A stretch of 64,000 bases of DNA from IMG/VR virus record IMGVR_UViG_3300012000_000005, positions 31,462 to 95,461 of that record; one strand, written 5' to 3'. The position numbers and the translations under genes are program-made. This document shows, piece after piece, positions 24,145 through 32,841 of this stretch; position 1 is the first letter of the stretch, and the number at the start of each line of letters is the position of its first letter. The DNA comes from a virus. The notes under the pieces were generated by a model, which saw only the letters and a program-made list of their open reading frames with translations, was not told the DNA's origin and did no database searches.

Positions 24145-26930
24145 TGGCACGTTACGGTCTTGATTACTATAGCGCTAAAAGTTTTCCTTTAAGCTATTAC
24201 GGTCCTGACTCCCCAATCAGCTTTGTTGCTGAAGACTTTTTTGGTCAATCTGTGGGGTATGGTCAGGTAAACCTTACTTGGATTACCCCTACTGGAGCCT
24301 GGGCTAAACTTCGTATTGTAAAAAACAAGTACGGTTACCCAATTAACATAAACGATGGTCAAACAATATTTGAAACTACTAGGGGAAATGACCCTCAGTT
24401 TTACGTAGATGTAAATAGACCAAACGAACCTAAAGTATTTTACTATTCAGTTTTTGTTTTTGAAACTACTCAACTCTCTTGGGTACTAGCTGGAAGAACA
24501 ACTGGTCTATCTGTCTATAACTATGGAACACAGACTCGTTTATACGACTATTTACCAGATGTAATGAAACTTGTATCACCGTATTCTGCTGGTTCTAGCA
24601 CAGACAACAAAGACCTAAAAGACTTTTTATCTGTGTTTGGGTTTAAGTTTGACTATATTAAATCATTGGCTCAACTATCTAAAGAAAAGTACAATACCGA
24701 AAAAACAGTTGGCGTCCTTATCCCGCCATTACTAAATCAATTTGGCATTACCTATGAGCCTGAGATTGGGTTTGAACGCTCAAGAGTTCTTCTAAGAGAT
24801 GTTCTGCTTATTGAAAAAACTAAAGGCAGCCGTGACGGATTAAAGAGTTACATAAAGGGGTTCACTGGTTGGGGAGTTCCACAACCACTTGCAACTACTC
24901 CAAACCCACCTGTAGAAGGAATAACCGTAAGTCACAACATAATGTTGGACTATAACGATTCTTCTTTTGAGGAAGGTATTGGACACTGGACCTCTCCAAA
25001 CTCATCAGCTTTGCTTTCTCAAGTTGGAAGAAAAGACATCTCAGCAGTTGCTATTTCTAGTAATCAAGCTCGTTTAAAAATTGGTGCCCACGGGTTTGGA
25101 GTTGGACAAGAAATATTTATATTTAACTGTCCGTTCCCTATCTTTAATAGTCCCGTAACCACTAAGACTATTACATCAGTAGATACAGATTCTATTTATT
25201 TTGCACTTACCGCAGCAGACTTTCCATTAAGAAACGCTTATAACTTTGCAATTGATGAGTATCCATATGTTCTTCCTAATCCAAATCCTTGGGTAGAGAA
25301 CACAACTCCAGCTCTTTTTCCAAATAAACGAAAAGGAATACTTGCTGTTAAGAATGCTAATGCAACACAGTCTGCAGAAATTTATATCTCCTGTGGAGAC
25401 GCAAAACCTGTCACATTAGGTATACCAGTAAAAACAGGTATTCAATATACATTTAGCGGGTACACAGCCTCTAGTGGAGCGGGTCGCTCTATACAGGCAT
25501 CTATTAAATGGTATGACAGATTTGGCGCGTTGATGTCTACCACTACAGGCACTGGCGTAACCAACACTACAAACGCATTTAGTGCTAGACCGTTTGTAAC
25601 AGACCGTGCGCCTACTCGTTTATTCTTAAACGCTATTACTAAGCCAGGAAGCGGGTATGTAAACGGTTCTTATACCAATGTGCCTTTAGTGTACGTATCT
25701 GGTAAGCAACCAACCATTGCTCCATTAGCAAATATATTTGTTGACAACGGAGCTGTGGCATCTATCTCTATCCCTAATGGTGGAGCTGGTGCCGATACAA
25801 CCACAGTCTTTACTGTAAGCAATACTAACCTTGGAGGAACTGGCTCTGGTTTTGAAATCACTGTACAAAGATGTCAAGAGTGTTATTACGCAGTTCCTCA
25901 ATTTGTTTTATCTTCTGTAGGTGCTGGAAACAGCAACGAGTATCACTACTTTGATGCCTGCCAGTTTGAACAGGCAACTTCAGTGACCTCGTACGATGAC
26001 GCTAGAACAGTTCACCTTACGCTAAAAGCCAACCGTATTAACGAATTATTAAATCCTAGGTTTGAGTCGCCCTATACCCCCTGGTCTGTAACCAACGCTA
26101 CGGCTACAGTTGTTAGCGGAAGTGCTGAGCCTAACTTAGACTCGTATCAGATTACCTCCAAGGTAGTAACTGGTGGGGTTGCAACATTGACTACGGATGT
26201 AGTTCATACATTTAAATCAAACGACTCTGTTGTTATTGAGAATATGGGTGCGCCTTTTGACGGAGTAAAGGTTTTAAACTCTGCTGGAGATAACGTTATT
26301 TCTTTCCCTGTCACAGGCGGTAATGTAACTAAAACGGTCACTACAGGACAGGTTTATAAATCTGGAAATGCTCTACGAGTTACCTCTTCTGGAACTACTC
26401 AAGTACTTGTTAAGTCAACTACAACTAGCGCTGACTTAACTAACATTCACTATCCAGACACAGCATATAGCTTTAGTTCTTATGTAAAAGCTGGCCAGGC
26501 TGGTGTTTCGGTTTCCGCGGCAATTGTTTGGTACAACAGCAATAAGACTGTTATATCTACTTCTCAGGGAACTTCTAGAGCCGCTTCAACAACTGGGTGG
26601 GTGAGACCTTCTGTAACCGCCATAGCTCCGTCTAATGCAGCTTATGCACACGTACAGCTGGTGTGGGAGCCTGCGGCACCTGGAAACATTATCTATACAG
26701 ACGCTGCTCTATTTGAAAATAGCTTCTTTGTATTAGATTACTTTGACGGTAGCACTGGCTTTAGCTCAACAGCTGAGCTCTTCTGGGAAGGCAGCACCCC
26801 TAACGCTGGGCGCAGCCATTACTACAAGAACCGAGTCTCTATTGAAAAGCGCCTTAACGCGGGTGCCCTTGATGAGTATGTTGGACTGGGGGCATCGTAC
26901 GCCGTTTACCTGGCACAGCCAAAGACGTAG
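24144..26930 (+). CDS. Tail protein I-like baseplate protein fused to carbohydrate-binding-like domains
   Basis: 928 residues. Residues ~1-270 match the tail protein I / P2-type wedge-to-fibre connector (LYDYLPDVMKLV...FGFKFDYIKSLAQLSKEKYN...VLLRDVLLIEKTKGSRDGLKSYI, split). The remaining 650 residues, far longer than a simple gpI, comprise beta modules: two HG-xxGxx-V..FNG-like modules (about 25060 and 26175) and two jelly-roll-like units with repeated SFSSYVKAGQAGVSVSAAI / YTFSGYTASSGAGRSIQASI strands typical of carbohydrate-binding domains. It probably joins fibres to the baseplate and touches the cell surface. A leaderless promoter element follows its stop. Confidence 0.78.
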   Translation: MARYGLDYYSAKSFPLSYYGPDSPISFVAEDFFGQSVGYGQVNLTWITPTGAWAKLRIVKNKYGYPININDGQTIFETTRGNDPQFYVDVNRPNEPKVFYYSVFVFETTQLSWVLAGRTTGLSVYNYGTQTRLYDYLPDVMKLVSPYSAGSSTDNKDLKDFLSVFGFKFDYIKSLAQLSKEKYNTEKTVGVLIPPLLNQFGITYEPEIGFERSRVLLRDVLLIEKTKGSRDGLKSYIKGFTGWGVPQPLATTPNPPVEGITVSHNIMLDYNDSSFEEGIGHWTSPNSSALLSQVGRKDISAVAISSNQARLKIGAHGFGVGQEIFIFNCPFPIFNSPVTTKTITSVDTDSIYFALTAADFPLRNAYNFAIDEYPYVLPNPNPWVENTTPALFPNKRKGILAVKNANATQSAEIYISCGDAKPVTLGIPVKTGIQYTFSGYTASSGAGRSIQASIKWYDRFGALMSTTTGTGVTNTTNAFSARPFVTDRAPTRLFLNAITKPGSGYVNGSYTNVPLVYVSGKQPTIAPLANIFVDNGAVASISIPNGGAGADTTTVFTVSNTNLGGTGSGFEITVQRCQECYYAVPQFVLSSVGAGNSNEYHYFDACQFEQATSVTSYDDARTVHLTLKANRINELLNPRFESPYTPWSVTNATATVVSGSAEPNLDSYQITSKVVTGGVATLTTDVVHTFKSNDSVVIENMGAPFDGVKVLNSAGDNVISFPVTGGNVTKTVTTGQVYKSGNALRVTSSGTTQVLVKSTTTSADLTNIHYPDTAYSFSSYVKAGQAGVSVSAAIVWYNSNKTVISTSQGTSRAASTTGWVRPSVTAIAPSNAAYAHVQLVWEPAAPGNIIYTDAALFENSFFVLDYFDGSTGFSSTAELFWEGSTPNAGRSHYYKNRVSIEKRLNAGALDEYVGLGASYAVYLAQPKT

Positions 26931-26936
26931 TAGGAT
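26931..26936 (+). promoter_or_regulatory. -10-like element of a leaderless start (TAGGAT)
   Basis: TAGGAT, six bases, then ATG 26943; no ribosome site. TTTACC 20 bases upstream is a poor -35 candidate. Confidence 0.5.
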
Positions 26937-26942
26937 AGCGGC

Positions 26943-27224
26943 ATGCTAGACCTGATATTGATTGGTTGTTTTACGGGATTTCTATTGGCGACGATAGAGC
27001 CGTTAATTTCTATTCTGAGTATATTTATCAGTAATAGGGTTATGAACGCTATTTCCTCAATTCTTTTTTCAAGCATTGCAACATGGTTAGTTGAAGTTTC
27101 AACTATCAAAGGTTTTATTCTGTATGCGGTAGCAGGAGCTTTCCTAGGCTCTGCCCTATTGGCAGCAGTTGAACGTGTGGCAACTTATCGCCCAGCCGTT
27201 GTGCAATCCCTAAGAGAACAGTAG
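26943..27224 (+). CDS. Small membrane protein, possible holin
   Basis: 93 residues with three hydrophobic segments: ~2-22 (LDLILIGCFTGFLLATIEPL), ~24-48 and ~56-78 (GFILYAVAGAFLGSALLAAV), and a short charged C-tail (ERVATYRPAVVQSLREQ). Size and topology suit a class I holin, and it lies right after the tail operon. No endolysin gene lies next to it, so the holin call is tentative; it may be another phage membrane protein. Expression appears to be leaderless. Confidence 0.5.
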   Translation: MLDLILIGCFTGFLLATIEPLISILSIFISNRVMNAISSILFSSIATWLVEVSTIKGFILYAVAGAFLGSALLAAVERVATYRPAVVQSLREQ

Positions 27225-27251
27225 TATCGGGTCTCCATACAAGGAGGACCT

Positions 27252-27911
27252 ATGTCTAAATATTTTGTAATCGTTGCTGGTAACGGCACAACTAGCAGAG
27301 CAAACATAGAAGCTCTGATGGAAGACTATTACTATGCAAACGGTGAGGGTGGAACTCTTCTTCTTCCCTACACTGATAAACCATCTCAAGGCCAAGTCTT
27401 TGCTGCACAGTATGCAAAAGACAATGGCAAAGATATTGTTGTCTTTGCTCCAGAGGGGGCGTCTCACGACAGCATCCCATCATCTAGTGCTGTACTAACT
27501 ACTGAACCTTTTGCTTCTGCTGCCGATGAGGCAAAGGGAAATAACCCATCCGCCTTTATTCTGTGGGCAGATGAAGACGGCGACTCACAAGTAATACTTA
27601 CTCACTGTAGAGATGCAAACATCCCGTGTTTTGATTTAACTAATGGTCTTGGACCTTTGACCGCAACTAAAGACGCGGTACCTGTTGTTACCCCTGTTGT
27701 ACCTAAACAAGAACAACTTCCTATTGCTGAGGTAGAAACCGAAGAAGAGGAAGAGGAGGATGAAGAGGAAGACGACGAGGAGTATGAAGAGGACGAAGAG
27801 GAGCTGGAAGACCTAGACGGCCTCTATGAGGGCGTTGAGGCGGTAGCTCGAATCTTTGCTAAGGTACTGATTGAGGAGTGGAATAAGGCGAATGAAAAAC
27901 CTAAGCCCTAA
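27252..27911 (+). CDS. Hypothetical protein with Rossmann-like N-terminus and long acidic tract
   Basis: 219 residues. AAGGAGG is 8 bases upstream. Residues ~1-130 alternate strands and helices (KYFVIVAGNGTTSRANIEAL; GKDIVVFAPEGASHD; SAFILWADEDGDSQVIL), consistent with a nucleotide-binding-like fold but with no certain motif. Residues ~155-190 are a nearly continuous Glu/Asp run. The C-terminal helix (VEAVARIFAKVLIEEWNKA) is amphipathic. Acidic tracts can mimic DNA or bind basic partners. The gene overlaps the initiator-like gene by 20 bases, suggesting a replication role. Function unknown. Confidence 0.5.
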   Translation: MSKYFVIVAGNGTTSRANIEALMEDYYYANGEGGTLLLPYTDKPSQGQVFAAQYAKDNGKDIVVFAPEGASHDSIPSSSAVLTTEPFASAADEAKGNNPSAFILWADEDGDSQVILTHCRDANIPCFDLTNGLGPLTATKDAVPVVTPVVPKQEQLPIAEVETEEEEEEDEEEDDEEYEEDEEELEDLDGLYEGVEAVARIFAKVLIEEWNKANEKPKP

Positions 27912-28800
27912 GGCCCTAGGCCTGCTGGTACATATAAACCGATACGGGGCTATAAACGGCGCTGAGGGCCTTGCAGAGGCCTTTGGTACTGGGGTTAAGT
28001 CCGTCCGTACAGGCCTTACGGAACTCCGCTCTAATGGCCTTATAAGCCTTTCTAAGGGGCGTACAGGCAACGGTCATTACTGGTCTGAGGTCCTGATTAC
28101 GGAGGCTGGTCAGGCTGTGGTAGAACGGTATGCCGAAATGGCACACGGACGGAGTGCCAAAAAGGCACCCCGACGGAGTGCCAAAACAGGCAACTACATA
28201 TCACCGAATAGCCACTCAGCTAATACTCCGTATAGTAAGAGAGCTAATTCAATATTAAAAGAGGGTCGGACGGAGTCCGACGAGAAAGAAGAATTTGATA
28301 AAGTCCCAATGCCGATAGGAGAGCAAATGCAAAGAGACCCAGACGACGAAGCCGAGGCCAAGAAAAAGTGGGAAGAAGAAACTCGGATAAAGCGTCGCGA
28401 AGCCAAAGAGTCTCGTCGTGTAGAAAAGATTAAACACATTGCTTCCCGTCCCGTTGAAGACTGGACCCCGACTCAGTTAGCAGAATACTTTGCTGACCAC
28501 ATGAAGCAGATGAACTGGAAGATTGCTGAGTGGACTAGTCGTAGTGGGTTTAAGGGTGGCATTGAAAACCTGCGCATGAATCACAACACTAATGGGGTTA
28601 TCGAAAAAGAATTGATTGATAGGTTCTTTTCAACTATTAAACATGACAAGGGACTTGACAACCCAGACCTCATATGGCGTATGTTTATCAAACGGGCACC
28701 GCAGATGTTAAATGATGCTAAGGCTTCTTTGAGAACTGATAAAGACGTTGTAGCATTAAGAGAACAGGCTTCTAAATCATGGGAAGGTCTTGATGTATAA
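27892..28800 (+). CDS. Putative replication initiator (lambda O-like) with winged-helix domain
   Basis: 302 residues from ATG 27892, preferred over an upstream TTG. Residues ~1-75 form a winged-helix domain (ALGLLVHINRYGAINGAEGLAEAFGTGVKSVRTGLTELRSNGLI, split) with basic recognition helix. Residues ~80-190 are low-complexity and charged; the DNA encoding them holds 15-bp direct repeats and an AT-rich stretch. The C-terminal part (TPTQLAEYFADHMKQMNW; IDRFFSTIKHDKGLDNPDLIW) is helical. The next gene is a DnaC-type loader, matching the O-P arrangement of lambdoid phages, where O binds iterons inside its own gene. The initiator role is inferred from these facts. Confidence 0.65.
   Translation: MKNLSPKALGLLVHINRYGAINGAEGLAEAFGTGVKSVRTGLTELRSNGLISLSKGRTGNGHYWSEVLITEAGQAVVERYAEMAHGRSAKKAPRRSAKTGNYISPNSHSANTPYSKRANSILKEGRTESDEKEEFDKVPMPIGEQMQRDPDDEAEAKKKWEEETRIKRREAKESRRVEKIKHIASRPVEDWTPTQLAEYFADHMKQMNWKIAEWTSRSGFKGGIENLRMNHNTNGVIEKELIDRFFSTIKHDKGLDNPDLIWRMFIKRAPQMLNDAKASLRTDKDVVALREQASKSWEGLDV
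28148..28276 (+). repeat. Iteron-like repeats inside the initiator gene, candidate origin
   Basis: Two perfect 15-bp copies of GACGGAGTGCCAAAA at 28148-28162 and 28172-28186, 24 bp apart, and a third core GACGGAGT at 28269-28276, the last inside an inverted repeat TCGGAC-GGA-GTCCGA (28267-28281). Between copies 2 and 3, bases 28190-28262 are AT-rich. The two long copies encode the peptide repeat RSAKK/RSAKT, so protein repetition alone might explain part of the identity, but the synonymous positions are also identical. Confidence 0.6.
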
Positions 28801-29482
28801 GTTAGAAGAGCAAAAGATTCGCCGTCGTACTTGGATACAGGCAGCAAACATTCCACCCGCTATGCAAGGCTGGAGATTAGAAGATTGCGTAGAGTCTGAC
28901 CCAGAGGATAAAACAAAAATCATTCGTTGGATTAAGGCTGTAGAAAAGGGTTTGGTTATTAGGGCTGTTGGTAACAAGGCATGTGGCAAAGGGTTGTTGT
29001 TAGATGGAAACCCAGGCCGAGGCAAGACCACGTTGGCTTTAGCCACTTTACAGGAGATGATGCTCACTCTTCCTATAGAAGCTTTTAGTGTAAAAGATGG
29101 CGATACTCTTACAAAACCTTGCTATTTCATGACTTTCAACGACTTTTTGGAACTTAAAGGTTCCATGATGGATGACCCGACAGATGCACAGGACACGCTC
29201 TATCATGGTGTCTTAGGAGAATGCTTGGCTGACGCCTACAACATTCGTATACTTGTACTAGACGATGTTGGTAAGGAACACGCTGGGCTCTCTGGGTGGC
29301 AGAAGAATATGCTTCATCATCTTCTTCGCACTCGTTTTAACAACGGACTACCTACTATCGTTACAACAAACGTAAAACTAGAAGATTGGGCAGGCCTCTA
29401 CGGTGATGCTACAGAAAGTTTCGCACGTGGAGCTTTTGCCTATTTACCAATCGTGGCAGAAAAAGGAGACCTACGTCGATGA
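28793..29482 (+). CDS. DnaC-like replicative helicase loader (AAA+ ATPase)
   Basis: 229 residues; ATG 28793 overlaps the initiator stop. Walker A GNPGRGKT at residues ~68-75, Walker B ILVLDDVGKEHAG, sensor region PTIVTTNVKLEDW and an arginine-finger-like C-terminus (GDATESFARGAFAYLPI) are the DnaC/IstB pattern. It would load the DnaB-like helicase encoded 0.7 kb downstream. Size is normal for DnaC-type loaders. It is coupled to both neighbours. Confidence 0.9.
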   Translation: MYKLEEQKIRRRTWIQAANIPPAMQGWRLEDCVESDPEDKTKIIRWIKAVEKGLVIRAVGNKACGKGLLLDGNPGRGKTTLALATLQEMMLTLPIEAFSVKDGDTLTKPCYFMTFNDFLELKGSMMDDPTDAQDTLYHGVLGECLADAYNIRILVLDDVGKEHAGLSGWQKNMLHHLLRTRFNNGLPTIVTTNVKLEDWAGLYGDATESFARGAFAYLPIVAEKGDLRR

Positions 29483-29793
29483 GGAATGCGGTGAATGAAG
29501 AACTAAGACTAGTGCAGGTGTTCCTGAGTCAGTCTCAGACGCCTGGACCAGGTATCTTTGAAGTGTCGGTTCAAGAAGGAACCGATAAATTGTTCTGCAC
29601 ATGCCCAGGATTCAGTGGACGAGGTTCTTGTAAACATACAAAGTTTGTCAAAGCCCGTATTGAAAATAACAACGGCAACTATCCTCTAGAAATATCTAAT
29701 CGTGCATCGAAAGAAGATGCAGACAAAGCGCGGTCTTCTAATTCACGGTTCCGCGAGTTCATTATAAAGTTCGGTAAGATAGAGGTATTCTAA
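29479..29793 (+). CDS. SWIM zinc-finger protein
   Basis: 104 residues. The motif FCTCPGFSGRGSCKHTKF (residues ~39-56) is the CxC...CxH SWIM finger, used by DNA-binding and recombination-associated proteins. The flanks are short and basic. It overlaps the loader gene by 4 bases and precedes the helicase block, so it may help replication or recombination. The partner is unknown. Confidence 0.8.
   Translation: MRNAVNEELRLVQVFLSQSQTPGPGIFEVSVQEGTDKLFCTCPGFSGRGSCKHTKFVKARIENNNGNYPLEISNRASKEDADKARSSNSRFREFIIKFGKIEVF
29786..29791 (+). promoter_or_regulatory. -10-like element of a leaderless start (TATTCT)
   Basis: TATTCT, six bases, then GTG 29798, overlapping the end of the SWIM gene. It supports the GTG start of the next gene, which has no ribosome site. 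Confidence 0.5.
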
Positions 29794-29797
29794 CCCC

Positions 29798-30205
29798 GTG
29801 AAGCACGGGGACATAAGTAACGAACTGCCAAAAAGAATACTCGTTACTACAGACATATTTTTACGAATTGAACTTACGAAGCAGCGCAAGTTTAAAATTA
29901 TTCCTACCATAAAGGTAGACAAAAAAGTTGACCGAGCTGTCCTTAGTTGGCTATACCTGTACACATCTAGGACAGGAACAACACTAGAGCTTATTTCTTA
30001 TGAGCTTAATGAAAATGATTTACAAGATTTTGTAGATGGACTTGACAGACTAGGCACTAATCCATTTAGATACTTTACAGCATACCAATCGGTACAACAC
30101 TTGGTTCAAGAGTTACCACTCAGACCTGAGGTTGTTGGTGTCGTTGATATACAATCAAGGATGCTAATGTACGGGCACTGGGGACGTAACATAAACGAAC
30201 TATGA
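29798..30205 (+). CDS. Hypothetical replication-block protein
   Basis: 135 residues from GTG 29798, five bases after the SWIM stop, with a TATTCT element six bases before the start. Mixed alpha/beta (RILVTTDIFLRIELTKQRKFKIIP; ELNENDLQDFVDGLDRLG, split from the rest). No motif recognised. Its stop overlaps the DnaB-like start (ATGA). Tight coupling with the helicase suggests a helicase or primase accessory. Confidence 0.5.
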   Translation: MKHGDISNELPKRILVTTDIFLRIELTKQRKFKIIPTIKVDKKVDRAVLSWLYLYTSRTGTTLELISYELNENDLQDFVDGLDRLGTNPFRYFTAYQSVQHLVQELPLRPEVVGVVDIQSRMLMYGHWGRNINEL

Positions 30206-31425
30206 ATAATGAAACTAGATTACTAAGCAAAGTCCTAGAGGACAGGTCCATAACCCTATTGTTTGATAGGGGTGCAAGCGACCAGTGGTTTGTAGACCCA
30301 GAAAATAAAAACATATGGAAGTTAGTTCGTGAGCATTACTTTGCTTATGGAGAGGTTCCAAGCCTTGATGTTATTACCGCTAGTTATCCAAACTATAAAT
30401 TAACTCAGGCACAAGACAGCCTTGAGTATCTCGTAGATGCTGTTATTGATGAGAGACGCAGAGCATCAACTATTAAGATGGTTGATACTGCTATCAAGCA
30501 CATAGAAAAACAAGACCATGAAACAGCGCTTCTTGCAATTCAATCAAGCCTTAGCCAACTTGAGGCTGACGGTCTTAGTGGCACTAGCGATTTAGATTTA
30601 ACAGTCGATGCACAAAAACGCTATGACGAATACGAATACCGAAAGAACAACCCAGGTCTATTAGGTGTTGCAACTGGTTTTAATACTATGGACCAGGCAA
30701 CAGGCGGATTACAGAACGGTCAGTTGATTGTTATCGTGGCTCCTCCAAAGACTGGTAAGTCAACTCTTGCGTTGCAGATTGCACAGAACGTTCATATGAA
30801 AGACAAGAGAGTTATGTTCCAGTCATTTGAGATGAGCAACCACGAGCAGCTGACTCGTTACGATGCAATGAGAGCAAGGGTTTCACACAGTCGTCTTATT
30901 AACGGTTTACTTACACCAGAAGAAGAAGGACGTTACAAAGCAAAGCTTGCAAGCATTGAGAAGATGAGAGAAAAGTTTTGGTTAGTTGACTCAGCAGCGG
31001 GCATGACTGTCACTGGCATCTCCAGCAAGATACAGGTGTTGCATCCAGACGTTGTATTTATTGACGGTACATACTTGATGATTGACGAGCAGACTGGAGA
31101 GGCAAATACTCCGCAGGCTATTACCAACATTACTCGTAGCTTGAAACGCATGGCACAAAGGTTTAAGGTACCCATTGTTATTTCCACTCAGGCATTGAAG
31201 TGGAAGATGAAAAAGGGACAAGTAACTGCAGACTCAATTGGTTACTCCTCTTCTTTTCATCAAGATGCAGACGTAATATTTGGACTACAAAGAGAGGATG
31301 AAGCAGTGGACGACACTCGCGTACTAAAGATTCTAGACAGCCGTAACTCTGGCCGTGGCGAAGTAACACTTATGTGGGACTGGAACAACGGTCAATTCCG
31401 CGAACTAGAAAATGATGACCTATGA
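30202..31425 (+). CDS. dnaB: DnaB-like replicative helicase
   Basis: 407 residues, somewhat shorter than cellular DnaB (~470). The N-terminal helical domain (~1-100) precedes the RecA-like motor: GLQNGQLIVIVAPPKTGKST (Walker A ~187-194), VMFQSFEMSNHEQLTRYDAM (H1a), HPDVVFIDGTYLM (Walker B) and PIVISTQALKW; the C-terminal DADVIFGLQREDE is the usual late motif. It unwinds the fork; loader upstream and primase downstream complete the module. It overlaps both flanking genes by 4 bases. Confidence 0.92.
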   Translation: MNNETRLLSKVLEDRSITLLFDRGASDQWFVDPENKNIWKLVREHYFAYGEVPSLDVITASYPNYKLTQAQDSLEYLVDAVIDERRRASTIKMVDTAIKHIEKQDHETALLAIQSSLSQLEADGLSGTSDLDLTVDAQKRYDEYEYRKNNPGLLGVATGFNTMDQATGGLQNGQLIVIVAPPKTGKSTLALQIAQNVHMKDKRVMFQSFEMSNHEQLTRYDAMRARVSHSRLINGLLTPEEEGRYKAKLASIEKMREKFWLVDSAAGMTVTGISSKIQVLHPDVVFIDGTYLMIDEQTGEANTPQAITNITRSLKRMAQRFKVPIVISTQALKWKMKKGQVTADSIGYSSSFHQDADVIFGLQREDEAVDDTRVLKILDSRNSGRGEVTLMWDWNNGQFRELENDDL

Positions 31426-32369
31426 CATTAAACGAGATGCAGGAAACGTTAGAGAGGTTAGGCCTTGAAGTCGTATCCACTAGAGGCTCAGAAATCCAAA
31501 GCTATTGTCCAGCACATGTTGAAAGAACAGGTCACGAGGACAGAAACCCATCGTGGTGGATTAACGCTGATACAGGTGCACATATCTGTTTCTCATGCCA
31601 CTACAAAGGTGGACTGCTGTCATTGGTTTCCTATATTCAAAAGTGGGACTTCGACAAATCTAAAGAGTGGCTTAATGACGGGTCATCTAACCTTGCGGCT
31701 TCTTTACAAAAAGCAATCAAACCAAAAAAAGTATTTGAAGACATTACTTACATAACCGAGTCAATGCTTGCGGCTTTTATTGACCCGCCAGCAGATGCAC
31801 TTGCCTCACGCGGTCTTACATTGGCTGCAGCGCAAGAGTATGAAGTTCTATGGAGTGAAAGACACAGCAATTGGATTACTGTTATTCGTGACCCACACAC
31901 CCATAAGTTATTGGGGTGGCAAGAAAAAGGTCACAAGTCTAGATTCTTTAGAAACCAGCCTGTTGGGGTACCAAAGAGCGCAACGTTATTTGGTTACAAG
32001 CAATACAAAGGTGGGGACATGATTATTGTTGAGTCTCCGCTAGATGTAGTAAGAATGGCATCTGTTGGTATCAAAGGTGGGGTCAGCACTTACGGCTCTA
32101 TGGTATCTATGCAACAGTTCAACCTAATGCGTGGAGCCGATAGGGTTATTTTTGCTATGGACAACGATAAGGCTGGTCAAGACTCGTCAGTAAACTTGTT
32201 GATTCTTGCACAGGAATATGGCACAGACGCTTGGTTCTTTAATTACAGCAACACGGACATGAAGGATGTTGGCGCTATGAGCAAGTCTGAGATAGTCTAT
32301 GGATTAGAGAACGCACGCCATATGGTAAATGGAAAGAAAGCACTAAGAGGAGAACATGCCGTTACGTAG
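31422..32369 (+). CDS. dnaG: DNA primase with CHC2 zinc finger and Toprim domain
   Basis: 315 residues. The N-terminal zinc finger is CPAH...CFSCHYKGG (Cys-His-Cys-Cys). The Toprim core begins MIIVESPLDVVRMASVGIKG with the catalytic Glu, and has the FAMDNDKAGQD DxD pair for magnesium. It is compact, like the single-chain primases of phages, lacking the long DnaB-binding C-terminus of bacterial DnaG. It directly follows the helicase, with which it probably forms the primosome. Confidence 0.9.
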   Translation: MTLNEMQETLERLGLEVVSTRGSEIQSYCPAHVERTGHEDRNPSWWINADTGAHICFSCHYKGGLLSLVSYIQKWDFDKSKEWLNDGSSNLAASLQKAIKPKKVFEDITYITESMLAAFIDPPADALASRGLTLAAAQEYEVLWSERHSNWITVIRDPHTHKLLGWQEKGHKSRFFRNQPVGVPKSATLFGYKQYKGGDMIIVESPLDVVRMASVGIKGGVSTYGSMVSMQQFNLMRGADRVIFAMDNDKAGQDSSVNLLILAQEYGTDAWFFNYSNTDMKDVGAMSKSEIVYGLENARHMVNGKKALRGEHAVT

Positions 32370-32841
32370 GATAAAGAAAAGACCAGCTTGGATATTTGAT
32401 GTAGATGGAACATTGGCTAACGTAGATTCAATATTAAAGTACATAGTTAACAAAGATGACACTGATGATTTTAAGAAAGATTTTGATAAGTTCCACAGAG
32501 AATCCGTCCATGTTCCACCCCATCCTCATGTGGTGGACATGTTGTGGAACGTTGTTGACAAGGGCGACACTGACATAATCATTGTGACCGCCCGCAGAGA
32601 AGAGTGGCGTGCCCACACCTCATACTGGCTAGAAACAAAAGCAAACGTCCCACACACCGCATTGTTTATGCGTGGCAATAAGGACTACAGACCAGACTAT
32701 GAGGTCAAAAAGGACATACTGGAACACATAAGACTATTCTGGGACGTTAAACATGCTGTTGACGACAACCCAAATGTGATTAGACTTTGGCAAGAAAATG
32801 GCATACCCACTACAAAGATAGGAAACTGGGACGGCAAATGA
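32356..32841 (+). CDS. HAD-family phosphatase (polynucleotide-kinase phosphatase-like)
   Basis: 161 residues with AAGAGGAG upstream of ATG 32356. Motif I FDVDGTLANVD (DxDGT), motif II IIVTARREEW, and motif IV AVDDNPNVI (DD) are complete, so it should be active. The pattern IFDVDGTLA...VTARREEWR...DDNP matches the 3'-phosphatase domain of T4-type Pnk, used to repair nicked DNA or tRNA; a 5'-nucleotidase is also possible. No kinase P-loop is present. It overlaps both the primase and the dNMP kinase genes. Confidence 0.8.
   Translation: MPLRRIKKRPAWIFDVDGTLANVDSILKYIVNKDDTDDFKKDFDKFHRESVHVPPHPHVVDMLWNVVDKGDTDIIIVTARREEWRAHTSYWLETKANVPHTALFMRGNKDYRPDYEVKKDILEHIRLFWDVKHAVDDNPNVIRLWQENGIPTTKIGNWDGK

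Noticed and set aside
26943-27224. Complete lysis cassette
   Set aside because: Only a holin-like membrane protein is present; no endolysin, spanin or lipase-type gene is adjacent. The tape-measure muralytic domain is an entry enzyme.
28148-28276. CRISPR array
   Set aside because: Only two full repeats, 24 bases apart and inside a coding gene; spacing and repeat length do not fit. No Cas1/Cas2. The Cas4-like gene lies far away.
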